Assembly (NCBI GenBank): GCA_032881465.1
Contig: CP126168.1
Location: 248,001-312,000 of the forward strand
Source of the DNA: Parvibaculaceae bacterium PLY_AMNH_Bact1
GTDB taxonomy: Bacteria > Pseudomonadota > Alphaproteobacteria > Parvibaculales > Parvibaculaceae
Direction: 5' to 3'
DNA: 64,000 nt
Each line of letters starts with the position of its first letter. Positions within the stretch are counted from its first letter, which is position 1. This document shows, in pieces, positions 63,282 to 64,000 of this stretch. The translations under genes were made by a program, and so were the position numbers. The notes beneath the pieces were generated by a model, which saw only the letters and a program-made list of their open reading frames with translations, had not been told where the DNA came from and searched no databases.

Positions 63282-64000
63282 GTGTCGGAAAACGTAGTAG
63301 TGCAGATGCCGGAAAGGGAAACGGAAACCGTATTCCTTGTGGAGGCCGGCAGCTCGTTTGAGCTTAATTGCATTCGTAAGTGGATCGAAGAGCATCCGCG
63401 CCATTCAGAGAGTGACGCGAAGCTCGTCGTGATTGGCGATGCGCGCGATGGTGGACACAAAGAACTGAAGACGCTGATGGATGGCGGGGACATTTCAGGC
63501 GACCCCTGGTTGCAGCCACTTCGGGTCATCTGGAAGCCCAGCGAAGATGTGCGCCACGGCAAGTCATTTGTGAATACGTGGTTGGCGACTGTTTTTGAAA
63601 AGCCTGGCCGCATCAGACAAAAGCTGATGGGCGGTTCCGCGCCAGACCGATTGCGGGTGGCGGAAGGACAAGGCGCTTTCTTAAGTACAGTTCGTGAACG
63701 CTTTGACGAGACCTGGGGGTCAGAGGGTGTCCGCACCACTCGCTTGCCAGAGTTCGTTGTACGTCAGGCTGTGATTGCTCTTGACCGCGCGGAACGAAGT
63801 ATTCGTGGGGCACGCTACAAAGTTGCGCGGCTTCTGATGGGAGATGTTGTCTCCAGCCCGTCCTTCCAGCGGGATCTGGGTGCACTTGCAGGAACATTGG
63901 GCCGGTCTTTGTCAGAAGTCGAGACAGAGACAAAAACCTATCTGGACGAAATGAGCGCGCGCCAGACGCCGGTTTCTCTCGACATTGCCATGGGGCTCTA
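63282..64000 (+). CDS. plsB: Glycerol-3-phosphate 1-O-acyltransferase, PlsB type (partial)
   Basis: The first 239 codons of a longer gene that runs off the window. The N-terminal part matches the long PlsB family as found beside WS/DGAT genes in mycobacteria: PLRVIWKPSEDVRHG, then APDRLRVAEGQGAFLSTVRERF, and ALDRAERSIRGARYKVARLLMGDVVSSPSFQRDLGALA. The HxxxxD acyltransferase motif would lie beyond the end, so activity cannot be checked. The start is GTG with a GGAGGAGAAAG ribosome site. It would make lysophosphatidate, the entry to TAG synthesis, from the GpsA product. Confidence 0.85.
   Translation, partial: MSENVVVQMPERETETVFLVEAGSSFELNCIRKWIEEHPRHSESDAKLVVIGDARDGGHKELKTLMDGGDISGDPWLQPLRVIWKPSEDVRHGKSFVNTWLATVFEKPGRIRQKLMGGSAPDRLRVAEGQGAFLSTVRERFDETWGSEGVRTTRLPEFVVRQAVIALDRAERSIRGARYKVARLLMGDVVSSPSFQRDLGALAGTLGRSLSEVETETKTYLDEMSARQTPVSLDIAMGL

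Overview
The window reads as a gene-dense chromosomal segment of an alphaproteobacterium. This is inferred from the osmoregulated-glucan opgGH pair, the CobO/CobQ/CobS/CobT-type cobalamin genes with bluB, the paired acyl-CoA dehydrogenases, several Baeyer-Villiger monooxygenases, and a moderately high GC content. The mix of BVMOs, wax ester synthase, acyl-CoA synthetase and spinster-type MFS genes would suit a hydrocarbon- or lipid-degrading marine member of Rhizobiales/Parvibaculaceae, but no rRNA or other phylogenetic marker is present to prove it. I saw no tRNA, rRNA, CRISPR array, insertion sequence or prophage.

Layout. 1-3.8 kb (minus): opgH (cut by the window edge), opgG and a small XRE regulator. 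4.1-9.0 kb (plus): a BVMO, a two-subunit sodium:solute symporter and GDP-mannose 4,6-dehydratase. 9.0-12.8 kb (minus): a tight three-gene operon of an NhaP-type antiporter, a Rieske-glutamate synthase fusion and an uncharacterised protein. 13.0-14.5 kb (minus): a second BVMO with a clear terminator. 14.8-22.3 kb (plus): glutathione transferase, a heteromeric acyl-CoA dehydrogenase pair, a dienoyl-CoA reductase-like enzyme and a membrane-anchored penicillin/AHL acylase. 22.3-34.7 kb: a cobalamin locus, with bluB, a B12 riboswitch, btuB, btuF, cbiB, cobC/cobD-type decarboxylase, cobO, btuC, btuD and cobQ on the plus strand, meeting a convergent cobT-phosphatase-cobS-cobU operon. It covers uptake, adenosylation, side-chain amidation and nucleotide-loop assembly, but no corrin-ring genes are here. 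34.8-38.8 kb: a divergent Fe(III) ABC transporter with candidate iron-responsive operators. 38.8-45.1 kb: an MFS transporter, an AT-richer operon of two lipoproteins and a small protein, an RND/MMPL exporter, and a TerB-like protein.

45.1-50.0 kb is a four-gene minus-strand operon (FAD-dependent aromatic hydroxylase, SDR, small membrane protein, exported fumarylacetoacetase-family protein) divergent from its probable TetR regulator. 50.0-55.6 kb: an epoxide-hydrolase-like enzyme, an acyl-CoA synthetase, a RibD-C reductase and a cytosolic hybrid histidine kinase. 55.7-64 kb: an unusual Rieske-thiamine-diphosphate enzyme fusion, then a neutral-lipid cluster (monoacylglycerol-lipase-like hydrolase, patatin phospholipase, gpsA, wax ester synthase/DGAT and a PlsB-type acyltransferase cut by the window end).

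Working together: GpsA supplies glycerol-3-phosphate, PlsB acylates it, WS/DGAT makes storage lipid, and the patatin and monoacylglycerol-lipase-like enzymes can turn it over. The acyl-CoA synthetase, dehydrogenases and dienoyl-CoA reductase fit fatty-acid or ring-derived acyl-CoA oxidation. A short palindrome recurs upstream of both BVMOs and the wax ester synthase, hinting at one shared regulator.
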